From: Cymodocea nodosa
Lineage: Eukaryota > Streptophyta > Magnoliopsida > Alismatales > Cymodoceaceae
NCBI GenBank assembly: GCA_036874045.1
Contig: CM072336.1
Location: 22,581,501 to 22,645,500 of the forward strand
DNA length: 64,000 bases
Direction: 5' to 3'
In this document: positions 11,644 through 23,039 of the stretch, piece by piece
How the letters are laid out: the number at the start of each line of letters is the position of its first letter
How positions within the stretch are numbered: the stretch's first letter is position 1
Position numbers and translations under genes: made by a program
Notes under the pieces: generated by a model
Databases searched by the model: none
What the model saw: only the letters and a program-made list of their open reading frames with translations
Told to the model about the DNA's origin: nothing

Positions 11644-12682
11644 ATAATATCATACCCCTTTATCTCTTGATATTAAAGACTATGTTAGAGAAAAATATTT
11701 TCATGGACTACAAGCTACAAAAATGACTAAGATTAGAGATGGATTTTTATGGAAGTCATTTAATCATAGTTCAATCAGCTATGAATATTTGAATATGAAA
11801 GAAACTGTTGGAATTCCATCTAATACATTAGAAGAAATAAATCATATTATGGGGATAGATGAAGGATTAATTATTTTCAAAACCAAACCAAGGTATGCAA
11901 TTCTGTTACCCAATATTTTGACTAGAAATCCTATCAATAGAGAAGAATGGAATATAGGAAGGCTTAATAGATTTGAAGTACCAATTGAAAATTGTGGGTC
12001 AGCTTTAACATTTTCTGATAAAAATATGACCATTCTTGAAAAATTGTATTACTAGAGACCAATTGAAAATTGGGATGAAGATTTATGTTTAAGTGTGTAT
12101 AATTTTCTGAATAGATCTTGGATTGAAAGTACTATGATATATCTAGGACAGAAAGTATTAATTAACAACATACATGTCATACTTGATGGATATATATATT
12201 TAGTGTTAGATATATCAGTTGCATTTAGATCTGATTTATACATAGTAAGCATAGATAGTTATGATGATGACTTTATAGAAATATTACCTATATCGAGTGA
12301 TATAGCTAAACCACCATTTGTAGAATATGATAAAATTCAATTAGGAATGTGGTATAATGAATATGATAATCCTACTTTATGTCTAATAAGATGGTGGGAT
12401 GAATTGATGAAATTTCAAATATGGATTATGAAAGACCTAAATGAATGGAAATGGGAAGAGGAATATATTGAAATATATGTAAAAATAGAAATAGCTACAT
12501 TATCTTGGAACAGAAAAGGATCCATTTTTGCATCTCAATTCATTAATAGAAATACACTTATATTTAGTATTGATAACATACTTCAAGTTTACAAGTTAAA
12601 AAGGAAAATGGACTGCATTAAAAAGTTTGCTTGGACTGACATGTTTATTGCATTTGTTACTACTTTTCAATCATGTTCTTAA
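11644..12682 (+). pseudogene. F-box-associated-domain-like ORF, copy 1 (one in-frame stop)
   Basis: The best preserved of three related ORFs. One frame stays open from 11644 to the TAA at 12680, except for a single TAG at 12053-12055 where copy 2 has TGG (Trp). The N-terminal part (REKYFHGLQATKM, LWKSFNHSS) follows an F-box linker in copy 3. The middle and end (YIVSIDSY, YDKIQLGMWYNE, TLCLIRWWDELMKFQIWIMK) resemble the beta-propeller-like FBA domain that selects substrates in plant F-box proteins. An FBA match is my inference from pattern, not a search. It follows an inverted LTR and precedes a tail shared with copies 2 and 3. It could be a decayed host gene or retroelement cargo. Confidence 0.55.
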
Positions 12683-13590
12683 ACTGTGATTCTGTGCTTT
12701 TAATGTTGTGTGTATTCTGCATGTATTTTTATAAAAAGAAAAATAAAATATCAATCCAATTTGTTGGTATCTATTCTGGGAAACCAACTAGCTTGCTTGT
12801 GAGCCACCAAAGGCATAAGAGTTTGGGTTACATACAAGACACTGATTTAACAATTTATGTTTTGTTGTTAAATGTTATTTTGTTATATATTTTGCTTTTA
12901 TTTGTGAATGAAAGTTTTTCAGAATCAAAAGTCGGAAGATATTGAAGGAGATACAAAAGAACAAGGTATGTAATTGATTACTTATCCTAAATTTAGATTT
13001 AAACTCAGTTCGTGGAGTTATTCATTAACTCAACGAACTTAATTCATTGAGTTAGGTGCTAAGTCAACGAAACAATATTCCTGCCTAATAACATTTACTG
13101 TATTTACTGTAAAATCTTTTACATTGAGGACAATGCAAAATGTAGGTATGGAGGGGAGGTAATTAGATTAAAAGTCAAGTAATTTTGTTAATTATAGGAA
13201 TTAGATGGTGCTGCAAAGTTCTGTGGAAATTGAAAATTTTTTATGAATTTGATAATTGAAACTATCAAATTTTTAAAAATTGTAACTACTTGAATGTTAT
13301 ATTTAGAATCTTATATAAGATGCTACACAATTTTACTATTCATACAAATCTAGATATAGTATCTTATGTTTTTGCTAAATTTTATGAATTTAACAGTTTC
13401 ATGATTTTAAAAAGAAATCAAAATGCTTAACGGAAATTCAGTAAATTATATGAAATCCTGAAAGAGCTAAAATGTTAATTTTTGGATTAAATGAAATACA
13501 TACGATCAAGAATACATTCAATTTGATTGATTAAACTTGTAGAATGATTTATTTGTAAATCTTATTAAACTACAGAAAAGGTATGAAGTT
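12683..13590. other. Shared tail after FBA-like copy 1
   Basis: Noncoding sequence matching 18646-19700 and partly 23040-23600. Landmarks in all three are AACTAGCTTGC.TGT, a GTTGAGTTA motif pair, and TTGAGGACAATG followed by a purine-rich GGGGAGGTAATTAG-like stretch. A GAGGACAATG motif before a purine-rich run is typical of the 3' internal part of Athila/Tat-type elements. The tail is cut at about 13590 by the inverted pol fragment. Confidence 0.6.
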
Positions 13591-13597
13591 CCATATA

Positions 13598-14330
13598 CAC
13601 TTCATATGAAGTTCCATATATAGTAAAATCATTCATAAATATTTCTAAAAAATCTTCAATCATTCCCGTGAATATACCCTACATATACATTTGAAAGGTA
13701 ACTAGTGCATTACATAATCTGAATGGTATCCTCTTAAAAGTATAAGTTCCATTAGGACATGTGAAAGTTGTTTTCTCTTTATCCTCTAATGCTATTGGAA
13801 CTTGGTTATATCCTGAATACTCATCTAGGAAACAAAAATATTTTTTCCCTACTAATTTCTCTAGCATTTGATCTATAAAAGGTAAGGGAAAATGATCTTT
13901 CTTAGTCATAGTATTCAGCTTTCTATAGTCTATACACACTCTCCAACCTAATTGAATTCTAGTAGGTATCAAGTCCTGACTTTCATTCCTAATAACTGTT
14001 GATCTTGATTTCTTGGGAACTACATGGATTGGACTAACCCATGAGCAATCAGAAATCGAATAAATTATGTCATTATCTAACCATTTCACTATTTCTTTCC
14101 TGACTACTTTTTTAAGGTTTGGATTTAATCTCCTCTCAAGAATTCTAACTAGTTTAGCATTCTCTTCTAAATATATATGGTGACAGCATATAGTTGCATT
14201 TAACCCTTTTATATCAATCATAGTCCATCCTATTGCCTCTTTATAAGTTTTACATCTTTTAATTTAGAAATTTAATCCTCTTTTAAATCTAAAGCAATAA
14301 TGGTTGGACATGTTCATTTTTCTTCCAGAA
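13598..14330 (-). pseudogene. Gypsy (Athila/Tat-like) reverse transcriptase, N-terminal part
   Basis: RNA-dependent DNA polymerase of a Ty3/gypsy element, minus strand. Clear motifs in order: SWVSPIHVVPKK, WRVCIDYRKLN, TKKDHFPLPFIDQMLE, YFCFLDEYSGYNQVPI, TTFTCPNGTYTFKR, LCNALVTFQ. The frame then passes a stop and ends at FMNDF where the family has an F-M-D-D-F catalytic box, so one catalytic Asp is replaced by Asn. The sequence breaks off there at about 13598, losing the rest of RT and RNase H. A stop-ridden lead-in (14222-14330) corresponds to the usual segment before IKGL. Together with 14341-15640 and the LTR at 15645-17584 it forms a collinear 5' half of a minus-strand element. Confidence 0.9.
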
Positions 14331-14340
14331 ATATATAGGT

Positions 14341-15170
14341 TTATTCAAGAGGTAAATATTTTAAATCTAAATGTTGACCATCAAAAGCTAGAGCTCCTAA
14401 TTTAACATTTTCATCTTCAATATTAACCTCTTCTTGATCTCCTTCTACATCTATGATTTCACTTACTTCTAAAGTTTCAGAATCTAGTTGCCTATTTAAT
14501 TCTTCTTGAATCACATCATATAACTTATCTCCTTCATCCTCTAAAAAGTCTATAGTATGTAAGGACATTTCTAACTCCTCAAACTTTTCTGGTTTAAAAA
14601 TATTTACTTAAGTATCCTCATTACCATATGCTAACTTCATCACTCCATTTTTACAATTTATAACAGCCTTTGATGTTGCTAAAAATGGCATTCCTAAAAT
14701 TAAAGATGTATCATAATTCTGATGCTTAATTTATTGAGTATCCAAAATCACAATATCAATATGGTATATGAAGTTTTTGATTTTAATTAAGACATCTTCT
14801 ATTTTTCCTCATGGGTATCTTATACTTCTATCTAGTAATTGAATGACAGTCATAGTAGGGATTATGTTTTCTAATCCTAAGGATGCAAATATATCACTCG
14901 GCATAACATTTATACCTGCACCTAGGTCTATTAATGTTCTTTCTAGAATGTTATTTCCTATGGTACATGATATACCAGGGATTCCTAGATCAAATAACTT
15001 TTTAGGAATTTGTGGTAAAAATAAAGAACTACTTCGCTCAACTAAAAAGACTTTTCTTAAAACTTTTTTCTCTCTTTTCTTAGTACACTAATCCTTAAGA
15101 AATTTAGCACAAGGTGGTATTTCTGCAATAAGTCTAACAAAGAAAAGTTAACTTGTACTTTTTCAAAAAT
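14341..15170 (-). pseudogene. Gypsy aspartic protease region
   Basis: Retroviral-type aspartic protease, which processes the element polyprotein. On the minus strand, several frames read IPGISCTMGNNILERTLIDL, then the active-site stretch DLGAGINVMPSDIF (Asp-Leu-Gly-Ala), then ASLGLENII, ILGMPFLATS and a linker MSLHTIDFLEDEGD. The order matches Athila/Tat protease and linker. Stops and a frameshift break it, so it is not functional. It directly precedes the reverse transcriptase in the same orientation. Confidence 0.85.
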
Positions 15171-15185
15171 TTCTCTACTTTTTTC

Positions 15186-15640
15186 TTATTTTTTAGGAAA
15201 TGTTTGTTGTAATCTTTCAGGATAGGATGCTAATGATTGTGATTTACAAGATTTTTTTCCTTTCATTTCATTCTTTTGATTATTTTTAGTCTCATTTTCA
15301 GATTCAGATTTTTCTTCATTGATTTCTAGGTATTCGGATATTACATTTTCATTATCATTTTGAATTTTGTTCTTACTTAGCTCCACTTTGCTTTCTTTTT
15401 GAGTTCTTGGTGGCATATCAGTTCCAAATCTTAATGTTATATATACATATTCCAGATTTTTATTACTTTCATAATGTTCTTATATTTCATTTTCATAATT
15501 CTGATCTTCAATTATTTTTAATTTTAACTTACATTCTTTAAATTCTATTGCATTGGTATTTTCTTTTGTTTGTATGTCCCACAAATTATGCAAATCTGTA
15601 ACATTAAAGTTTTCATTTGTGTTTTCCTATTGCATACCAT
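15186..15640 (-). pseudogene. Gag C-terminus/linker of the same minus-strand element
   Basis: Minus-strand frames read EYVYITLRFGTDMPPRTQKE, resembling the AITLRSG motif at the Gag-protease junction of Athila/Tat elements, then an acidic, lysine-rich linker and YPERLQQTFPKK. The N-terminal bulk of Gag is absent: the LTR (15645 upward) is joined almost directly to this piece. Confidence 0.7.
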
Positions 15641-15644
15641 AGAG

Positions 15645-17584
15645 ATTGAGTAAGAATTGTGTACTATTTTGATTTTTATATTGGAATTTATATGTATTCA
15701 GTTATGCACTATGTTAAGTTACAGTTAACTCAATAGACTTAGTTCATAGAGTTATGGTTAACTCAACGAACTTAGTTCGTGGACTTAAGTTAACTCCACA
15801 AACCTACCTTTCTAGTTAAATACTACTATTTACAAAGGAATTCATCCATTCATTGGGTGGTTCTACAGAATGTAAATAACATCAATTAAGTTTTTTAATA
15901 TTAGTCAATTTGAGATTTGTCATTAAGCAACACTAACATTCAGATATTTCAAACAGTAACCATTAAGATTTTTAAGTATCTTGGACTAATCAATTTCAAT
16001 AAAAAATAAAACTATTTTCTGAATTAAACAAACATAAAACATTTACATTACTAACAATGATAACATTAATCACGATACAAAACAAACAATACAACACTTT
16101 AATACTAAATGTAAATACAGATAATTAGTTACTTTTGGTATTTTTGTTTTGATATATTCTTGAAGATGAGCGAAAGGTGAAATGTAAAAATCTATATCGA
16201 TAATAAAAACTTTTGTTACTACATGCGACGTGATTACACCACTGAAAACTTAATCACTTACAATCTTGCCTCCTCTCCCTATAGAATCGCGAATCAAGAC
16301 TTGTAAGTTGATCTCTTCTTCACTATACTGGCATCAACCTAAAACCAAGGCTAGAAGCTTTACGATCTCTTGAGATATGAGTTGGTGCTTGGTGAAAATG
16401 GCTTCCCTTTCTACGACGTAATCACTTCTCACAGTAATTGTTAGTCATCGTGTTTGGCTCGAAATCGACCTGACATTTGGAAAGTATCCTCATAGACCTC
16501 TGATGGTTGGTGACTTTGGTAGTATTGTAGAACTTCAGGGAACTTCTGACGCTTCTTACAATTAGCATAGTTCTCCACCCACACATAGATAGTTTTTCTC
16601 CTCTTCTTTTATATTTCTTTCAGTAGTAACTATTTCTACTTAAATGATCGATTGGATTTCCTTCATTCATATCAACGATGGTAATTTCTTCTTCATTCCA
16701 TGGGTTAATTCCTGCTTGATATGTGCAATCATGGTTTTCCTTCAAATTTCCTGTTTCTGCAATTGCTATAGTGGCATGTTAGAAAATAAATGGTCCGTGG
16801 AGTTAATGTAACTCAATGGACTTACTTCGTTGACTTATCTATAAAACACGTACAATAAAAAAATAACTTATAAGCTTATGACACTAACATAATGTGTTAC
16901 CTTAGTGTATATTCAAGTGATTCAACACATATAGTTATGCTAACTTAACGAATTAAACATGTACACCTCACGTGACATAATAAAGTATTTAATTTCAACA
17001 CGTGCATAAATCTAACTTAACAAGTTCAAATGTTTCGGATAGTTACCTACTATAAGTATCCGAAACTTACATGCATTTTGGATAATTAGCACCTAACCTT
17101 CCGAAAAATAACTTAAGTTAAATTTCTAGATCACGACACGTGTCCTTAGGTAGTTTTATAATAAAAAGATATTTCAGATACTTGCAAACCTAATCATTTG
17201 ATGTTCAGATGCATTTCAGATAGTTAGCGGATAACTTACCAAAAATCTACTTCAATCATGCATTAAGGTCTCAACACATGTACTCTAGGAAATAATAATA
17301 AAATATTCTTTTAGCGTTTAAAACATAACTGTTCGACACATGAAATATAACTCTCTGAAATAACAAACAATTCAAATACTTAGAAATTAAAAAGCTTGTA
17401 ACTCACCAATAGTGCAGAAATATACTTAATTAACGTTAATTCCTTGAAATTATGTAGATTCTTTCATTAATGCATATAATAGTGCAATTATAACATAATG
17501 GCTTAATTCTCATATGATACGCTAAATATTATGCAATTAACCATCATTTAACCCTTAATATTATGCACTTTTTCATTCTAAACA
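15645..17584 (-). mobile_element. 5' LTR of the minus-strand element (U5 end truncated)
   Basis: The plus strand ends CATTCTAAACA at 17584, the inverted LTR start. The body parallels 10083-11612. Only the last roughly 190 bp of U5 are missing at the low-coordinate side, where Gag/protease sequence follows in the same orientation, so this is the 5' LTR of the element whose pol lies at 13598-15640. The bases after it (TGTGT, 17585-17589) are not a polypurine tract but the interrupted F-box gene. Confidence 0.75.
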
Positions 17585-18645
17585 TGTGTTAAGACAAATT
17601 AGAGAATGTATTAGAGAAAGATATTTTTATAGACTACAAGGTGTGAAGATGACCAACATTAAAGATGGAGTTTTATGGAAGATGGAAGTCATTCAATCAT
17701 AATTCAATCAGTTACGAATACCTAAATATAGAAGAAACTACTGGAATTCCACCCAATACATTAGAAGGAATAGATTATATTATAAGAATAGATAAAGGAT
17801 TGAACATATATAAAATTAAACCAAGATATGCTATTTTGTTACCTGATAATTTTATTAGAAATCCTATCACTAGAGAAGAATGAAATATAGGAAGACCTAA
17901 TAGGCTTGAAGTACCAACTGAAAATTGTAGGACAACACTAGCATTTTCTGATAGGAATTTGACTATTCCTAAAAAATTATTTTATTGGAGACCAACTAGA
18001 AATTAGGATGAAGGATTATGTTTAAGTGTTTACAATTTTATGAATAAATCGTGGAATGAAAATGTTATGGTATATCTAAGAGAGAAAAAGTTAATTAACA
18101 ACACTCATGTGATACTTGATGGATATATATATCTAGTCACAGATATATCAATTGCATTTAGATCTAATTTATATATAGTGAGCATAGATAGTTATGATGA
18201 ATTTATAAAACTATTACCTACAACTCAAGCTATAGTTGAACCACCATCCGTAGAATATGATAAAATTCAATTGGGAGTATGGTATAATGAATTTGATAAT
18301 CCTACTTTATGTCTAGTAAGATGGTAGGATGAATTGATGAAATTTCAAATATGGATTATGAAAGACTTGAATGAATGAAAGTGAGAAGAGGAATACATTG
18401 AAATATATGTAGAAATAGAAACAACTACATTATCATGGACGAGACAATGATCCCTTTCTACATTTTAATTCATTAATGGTAACACTCTCATATTTAGTGT
18501 TGATAACATATTGCAAGTTTATAAATTAAGAAGAAAAACAAACTACATTAAAGTAGAATTAACAACAAAGAGAATAATGCCTAAAAGTTTTGCTTAGACT
18601 AATACGTTTATTTCATTTGTCACTACTTTTCAATCATGTTCTTAA
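17585..18645 (+). pseudogene. F-box-associated-domain-like ORF, copy 2 (stops at Trp codons)
   Basis: Collinear with copy 1 (SYEYLNIEE, RYAILLPDNF, HVILDGYIYLV, YIVSIDSY, YDKIQLGVWYNE, TLCLVRW). It begins right after the inverted LTR end with an F-box linker-like stretch (RQIRECIRERYFYRLQ, after a one-base frame shift). At least five stops fall exactly where copy 1 has Trp or the family frame needs Trp: TGA at 17881, TAG at 18004, TAG at 18325, TGA at 18376, TGA at 18382. Otherwise the frame is largely preserved to the TAA at 18643. Confidence 0.55.
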
Positions 18646-20573
18646 ACTATGATTTTGTATTTTTAATGTTTTGTGTATTCTACATTTATTTTAAGAAAAG
18701 AAAGAAAAACTTTAGTTTATGTTTTATTTATCTTACAAGAAAAACAAAATATCAATCCAATTTCTTGGTATTTGTAGTGAGAAACCAACTAGCTTGCCTG
18801 TGAGCCACTAAAGGCGTAGGAGTCTAGGTTCCACACAATGCACATACTAACAATATATGTTTTATTATTAGTGGTTATTTTGTTATATGTTTTACTTTTA
18901 TTTGTGAATGAAATTTTTTTCAAAATCAAAAGTTGGAAGATATTAATGGAGATACAAACGAACAAAGTATGTTGATTAATTACATATCCTAAATTTATAT
19001 TCATGTGCAGTTCGTGGAGTTATTCATTAATTCAACAAATTAAGTTCATTGATTTAGGTACTAAATTAACGAAATATTATATCATGCATGCTAACATATA
19101 CTGTATTTTCTATAAATCTTTTACATTGAGGATAATGCAAAATGTAGGTATAGGGGAGAGGTAATTAGATTAAAATCTAAATAATATTGTTAATTGTAAG
19201 AATTAGAATTGTATTGCAAATTTCTATAGAATCTGAGAAATTTTTTATGAATTTTTACTGTAATGTTTTGAATTTTTTCTATAACTTTTCGAAATATCAT
19301 GGTAACTACCTGAAATTTTTCTGAATCCTTTCGGTAGCTAAAACTATAAAAAAAAAATTTTTTGATAACTGTAACTACCTAAAGGTTATCTTTAGGATCT
19401 TACATAAGATACGATATTTTGGATTTGTATTTATGAAAAAGATCATCTTATGTTTTTACTGAATTTTATGAGTTTAACAATTTCACGATTTTAAAGGGAA
19501 ATCAGAATGCTTAATGAAACTTAGAAATTTGTTTGAAATTCTAAAAAGTTAATCTATCAATTTTTAGATTGAATGAAATGCATATGATCAAGAATACATT
19601 TAATTTGAGTGATTATACTTGTAAAATGATTTATGTGTAAATCATATTAAACTTCAGTAAAAAGTATGAACTTATTGATATGGATTCATATTTTTTAGTA
19701 GATCATAGAAGTATGATTATATGAGATTTGTGCTTTATTACATCTAGATTACTGAAATACATATATATACTATGTTGAAAAGAAAAAATGAGGATAAAGA
19801 GAAAAACTTTGAGAGTTTATTGATTTGTTTGATCACAAGCCTTTTATACTTGAACATATAGGTATGTAAGGATTGTTGACCTAAAAAATGACTCTTTAAA
19901 TCTGGCAACCTAAGGTCCTGATCAAATCTGGGATTGTTGATTGAAAGCTCAATACATGAGTACATTAGAAAGCTCTTGTATGATTCAAGCTTTTCAAATT
20001 AACTTTTAAAGTAAAAATATGCATATACTGTTTTGAAAAGATGAAAGTATTTTATTAAAAATACATATATCTTTTAATTGAGTGTATTCTTTGTTCTTTA
20101 TGACTATTGATATTAGAATCTAGATTAGACTTTTGAAGTTGTTTATTTGAAATACACTTCATGATTCCTTTAGTTTTAATCATATCAAGTTGAGTTGTGT
20201 TTTGATTCGTATGTAGTTGAAATTTATTCTGAAAATTATATTGAAAAAATTAGGATAACAAATATTTGAAAAAAGATTGATAATATAATTACCACCTACT
20301 TTATGTAAGTATATTTTGTATGTAATTTGAGTATTTTTGAAATATATTTGCAGGTCGAGGAGAAAGAATAATGTTAAATTAGGTTACTGATTTGCAAACA
20401 ATATATTTATATTAATTTAATCTTAGTATTCTAAAGATACAAGATGAAGAAATATTTTACATAAGGAATATAGATTTATGAAGAAAAGAAATAGTTATAG
20501 CACTTTAGAAATACCAATTAATTAGACCTTATTAATTTGCTAAGGGACTAGCAAAAAGTAGATACGAGGGAAG
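18646..20573 (+). mobile_element. 3' internal region and polypurine tract of a plus-strand element
   Basis: Shared tail of FBA-like copy 2, continuing without a visible break through the segment that is inverted at 7914-8715 and ending in a purine-rich run (20562-20573, ATACGAGGGAAG) that abuts an LTR start at 20574. This links the FBA-like ORF, the tail and the 3' LTR in one orientation over about 3 kb. No conserved ORF recognised in it. Confidence 0.6.
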
Positions 20574-21984
20574 TGTTTAGAATAAAAAAATGCACAATAT
20601 TAATGGTTAATTGCATTATATTTAGTTTATCATATGAGAATTAAGTCATTATATGATAATTATACGGTTACATGCCTTAATTATAGAATGTGCATAATTT
20701 CAAAGAATTAACGTTAATTAAATATCATTTCTGAAAGATTGAAAACCTGATTTCAGTGTGGTTTTATAGAAGTATATAGATGCTCATAAAGTTACTCATG
20801 TAACTTTACGAACCTTCGTAAAGTTACTAAGATTACGGAAGCTCGTAAAGTTTTAAGTTAAGTTTATGAACCCTTGTAAACTTACAAAATTAAGTTTACG
20901 GACCCTCATAAACTTACGAAGTTAAGTTTACAGAACCTCGTAAAGTTAGGAGTTATTTCACACATCAACTTTTGAATGATTAAGAATTATTTCTTTTGCA
21001 TATTAAATGTTAAATGTTATAAAAGTATTTGTTTTATTAAACTATAAAGCTAAACAAGTCTATTGAGTTAAGCTTTACTCAACAAGGTAAGTTCATTGAG
21101 TCATAGTTAAGTCTACGAGGTAAATCTGTTGAGTTACACTCACTCCACAGACTAATTATTTTCTAATATGCCATTGCGAGTAGTTGCAGGAATAGGAAAT
21201 TCGAAGGAAAACCACGATTGCACGTATCACACAGGATTTAAACCGTGGACATCAAAGAAGAAAACACCATCATAGAATTGAAGGAAATTCAACGGAAAAC
21301 CATGATTGCATGTATCATGTAGGATTTAAACTGTGGACATCAAAGAAGAAATCACCATCGTAGCATTTATGTGTTGTATTGTTTGTTTTGTATTGTGAGT
21401 AATGTTATTATTGTCATTATTGTAAATGTTTCATGTCTATTTGATTCAAAAAATAGAAAATCATATTATTGATTACTAAGATTGGTTTGTACAAAATATG
21501 CAAAAATCTTAATGGTTACTATTTGGAATATCTAAATGTCAGTATTGATTAATGATAAACACTAGATAAACTAACATTAAAAGCTTAATTAATGTTGTTT
21601 ACAATCTGTGAAACTGCCTAATAGTGGTCGAATTCTTCTGTAAAATAATAAATTTAATTAGAAGTTACTAGTTAGGCTCATAGAGTTAACTTAACTCCAC
21701 GAGGTTAGTCCATTGTATTAATTGTAACTCAACAAACTAAGTCTCTTGAGTTAGCAGTAAGTCAATGAAGTGCATAATTTAAGACATATAAAACTCTAGT
21801 TGTAAAAAGTAAAATAGTATAAAGTTTTAATTCAATCTCTGTGAGATCAACCTGTATTTGCACATTTATACAATAGATACTATGCACTTATAGTTAAAAT
21901 AAGTTAGATTTAGTATTTAATTTGCAGAAATTGTTTGTTACCTCTAGCAGAACTTATAAATACACATTTAAAAGTAACTGAACA
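20574..21984 (+). mobile_element. 3' LTR of a plus-strand element
   Basis: Starts TGTTTAGAATA after a polypurine tract and ends about 1.41 kb later in CTGAACA. It shares with the family the GTAAAGTTTACGGA-like cluster (20790-20950), the GTTGAGTTA motifs and a U5 end with GATCAACCTGTATTTGC. It carries a local direct repeat (about 21185-21360). Directly downstream are 16 bp resembling an inverted LTR end, then TGTGT and FBA-like copy 3. Confidence 0.75.
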
Positions 21985-22000
21985 TCAAAATTTCTAAACA

Positions 22001-23039
22001 TGTGTCTCAAAACAATTTAAGGAATGTATAATAAAGAGTTATTTCCATAGGTTGCAAGCTACTAAGATGACCAATATCAATGATGAATTCTTATGGAAAT
22101 TATTCAATCGTAGTATAGTAAGTTATGAATGTATGAGCATAAAAGAATCTGCTAGAATTCTACCTAATGCATTAAGAAGAGTAAATTATATTATGAGAAG
22201 TGATGTAGGATTAATCATTCATAGAACTAAAGCAAGGTATGATATTCTTTTACTAGATGTTTTTATTAGAAATACTATCACTAGAGAAGAAATTTTTATA
22301 AGAAAACCTAGTACTTTTGAGGTTCCTACTGAAAATTCAAGGCAGCATTAGCATTTTCTCATTGGAATTCAACTATGCTCTATAAATTGTTTTATTGGAC
22401 ACCAACTAGAAATTGGAATGAAAGATTATGTCTAAACGTTTATAATTTTAAGAAGAGAAGTTGGTAGAAGAGTATTATAGCATATCTAGGAGATAGACCA
22501 TTAGTTAACAAAACTCATGTAATACATGATAGTTATATATATCTGGTCCTAAATGTATTACTTGCATTTCAATCAAATCTATACATAGTGAGCATAGATA
22601 GTTATGATGAAATGATAGAAATTTTACCTATACCTTAGATTATAGCTAAACTACCATCTAATCAGTATGACAAAGTTCAACTTGGAGTACGGTATAATAA
22701 ATCTAATTATCCTACTTTATGTCTAATAAGATGGTGAGAGGATCTTATGAAATTTCAAATTTGGATAGTGGAAGACCTGAATAAATGGAAATAGAGAGAT
22801 TCACATGGAATTATTTGTAGAAGTAGAAGCATTAATATCATCATAGTCGAGAAGAAGAGCAATTTCTACATTTAATTTCATAAATGGCAATACTCTGATA
22901 AAATACTACAAATTTATGAGTTAAAGAAGCAAACAAATTCTATAAAGTAGAATTAAAAGCAAGAAGAATGTTGCCTAAGGGTTTTGCATGGACTAATACA
23001 TTCATTCTATTTATCACTACTTTTCAGTCATGTTCTTAA
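22001..23039 (+). pseudogene. F-box-associated-domain-like ORF, copy 3 (most decayed)
   Basis: Begins with the clearest F-box linker: read with the two codons TGT TGT of the 4685-4797 half, the frame continues CVSKQFKECIIKSYFHRLQ and then ATKMTNINDEFLWKLFN. It then follows copies 1 and 2 (RYDILLLDVFIRN, VIHDSYIYLV-like, YIVSIDSY-like) with many stops and small frameshifts. Several stops again sit at Trp positions (for example TGG to TGA after LCLIRW). No intact product is possible. Confidence 0.5.

Noticed and set aside
12673-12945. Hydrophobic frame after FBA-like copy 1 (possible small membrane protein)
   Set aside because: It is not preserved in the parallel tails of copies 2 and 3, and AT-rich DNA easily gives such peptides.
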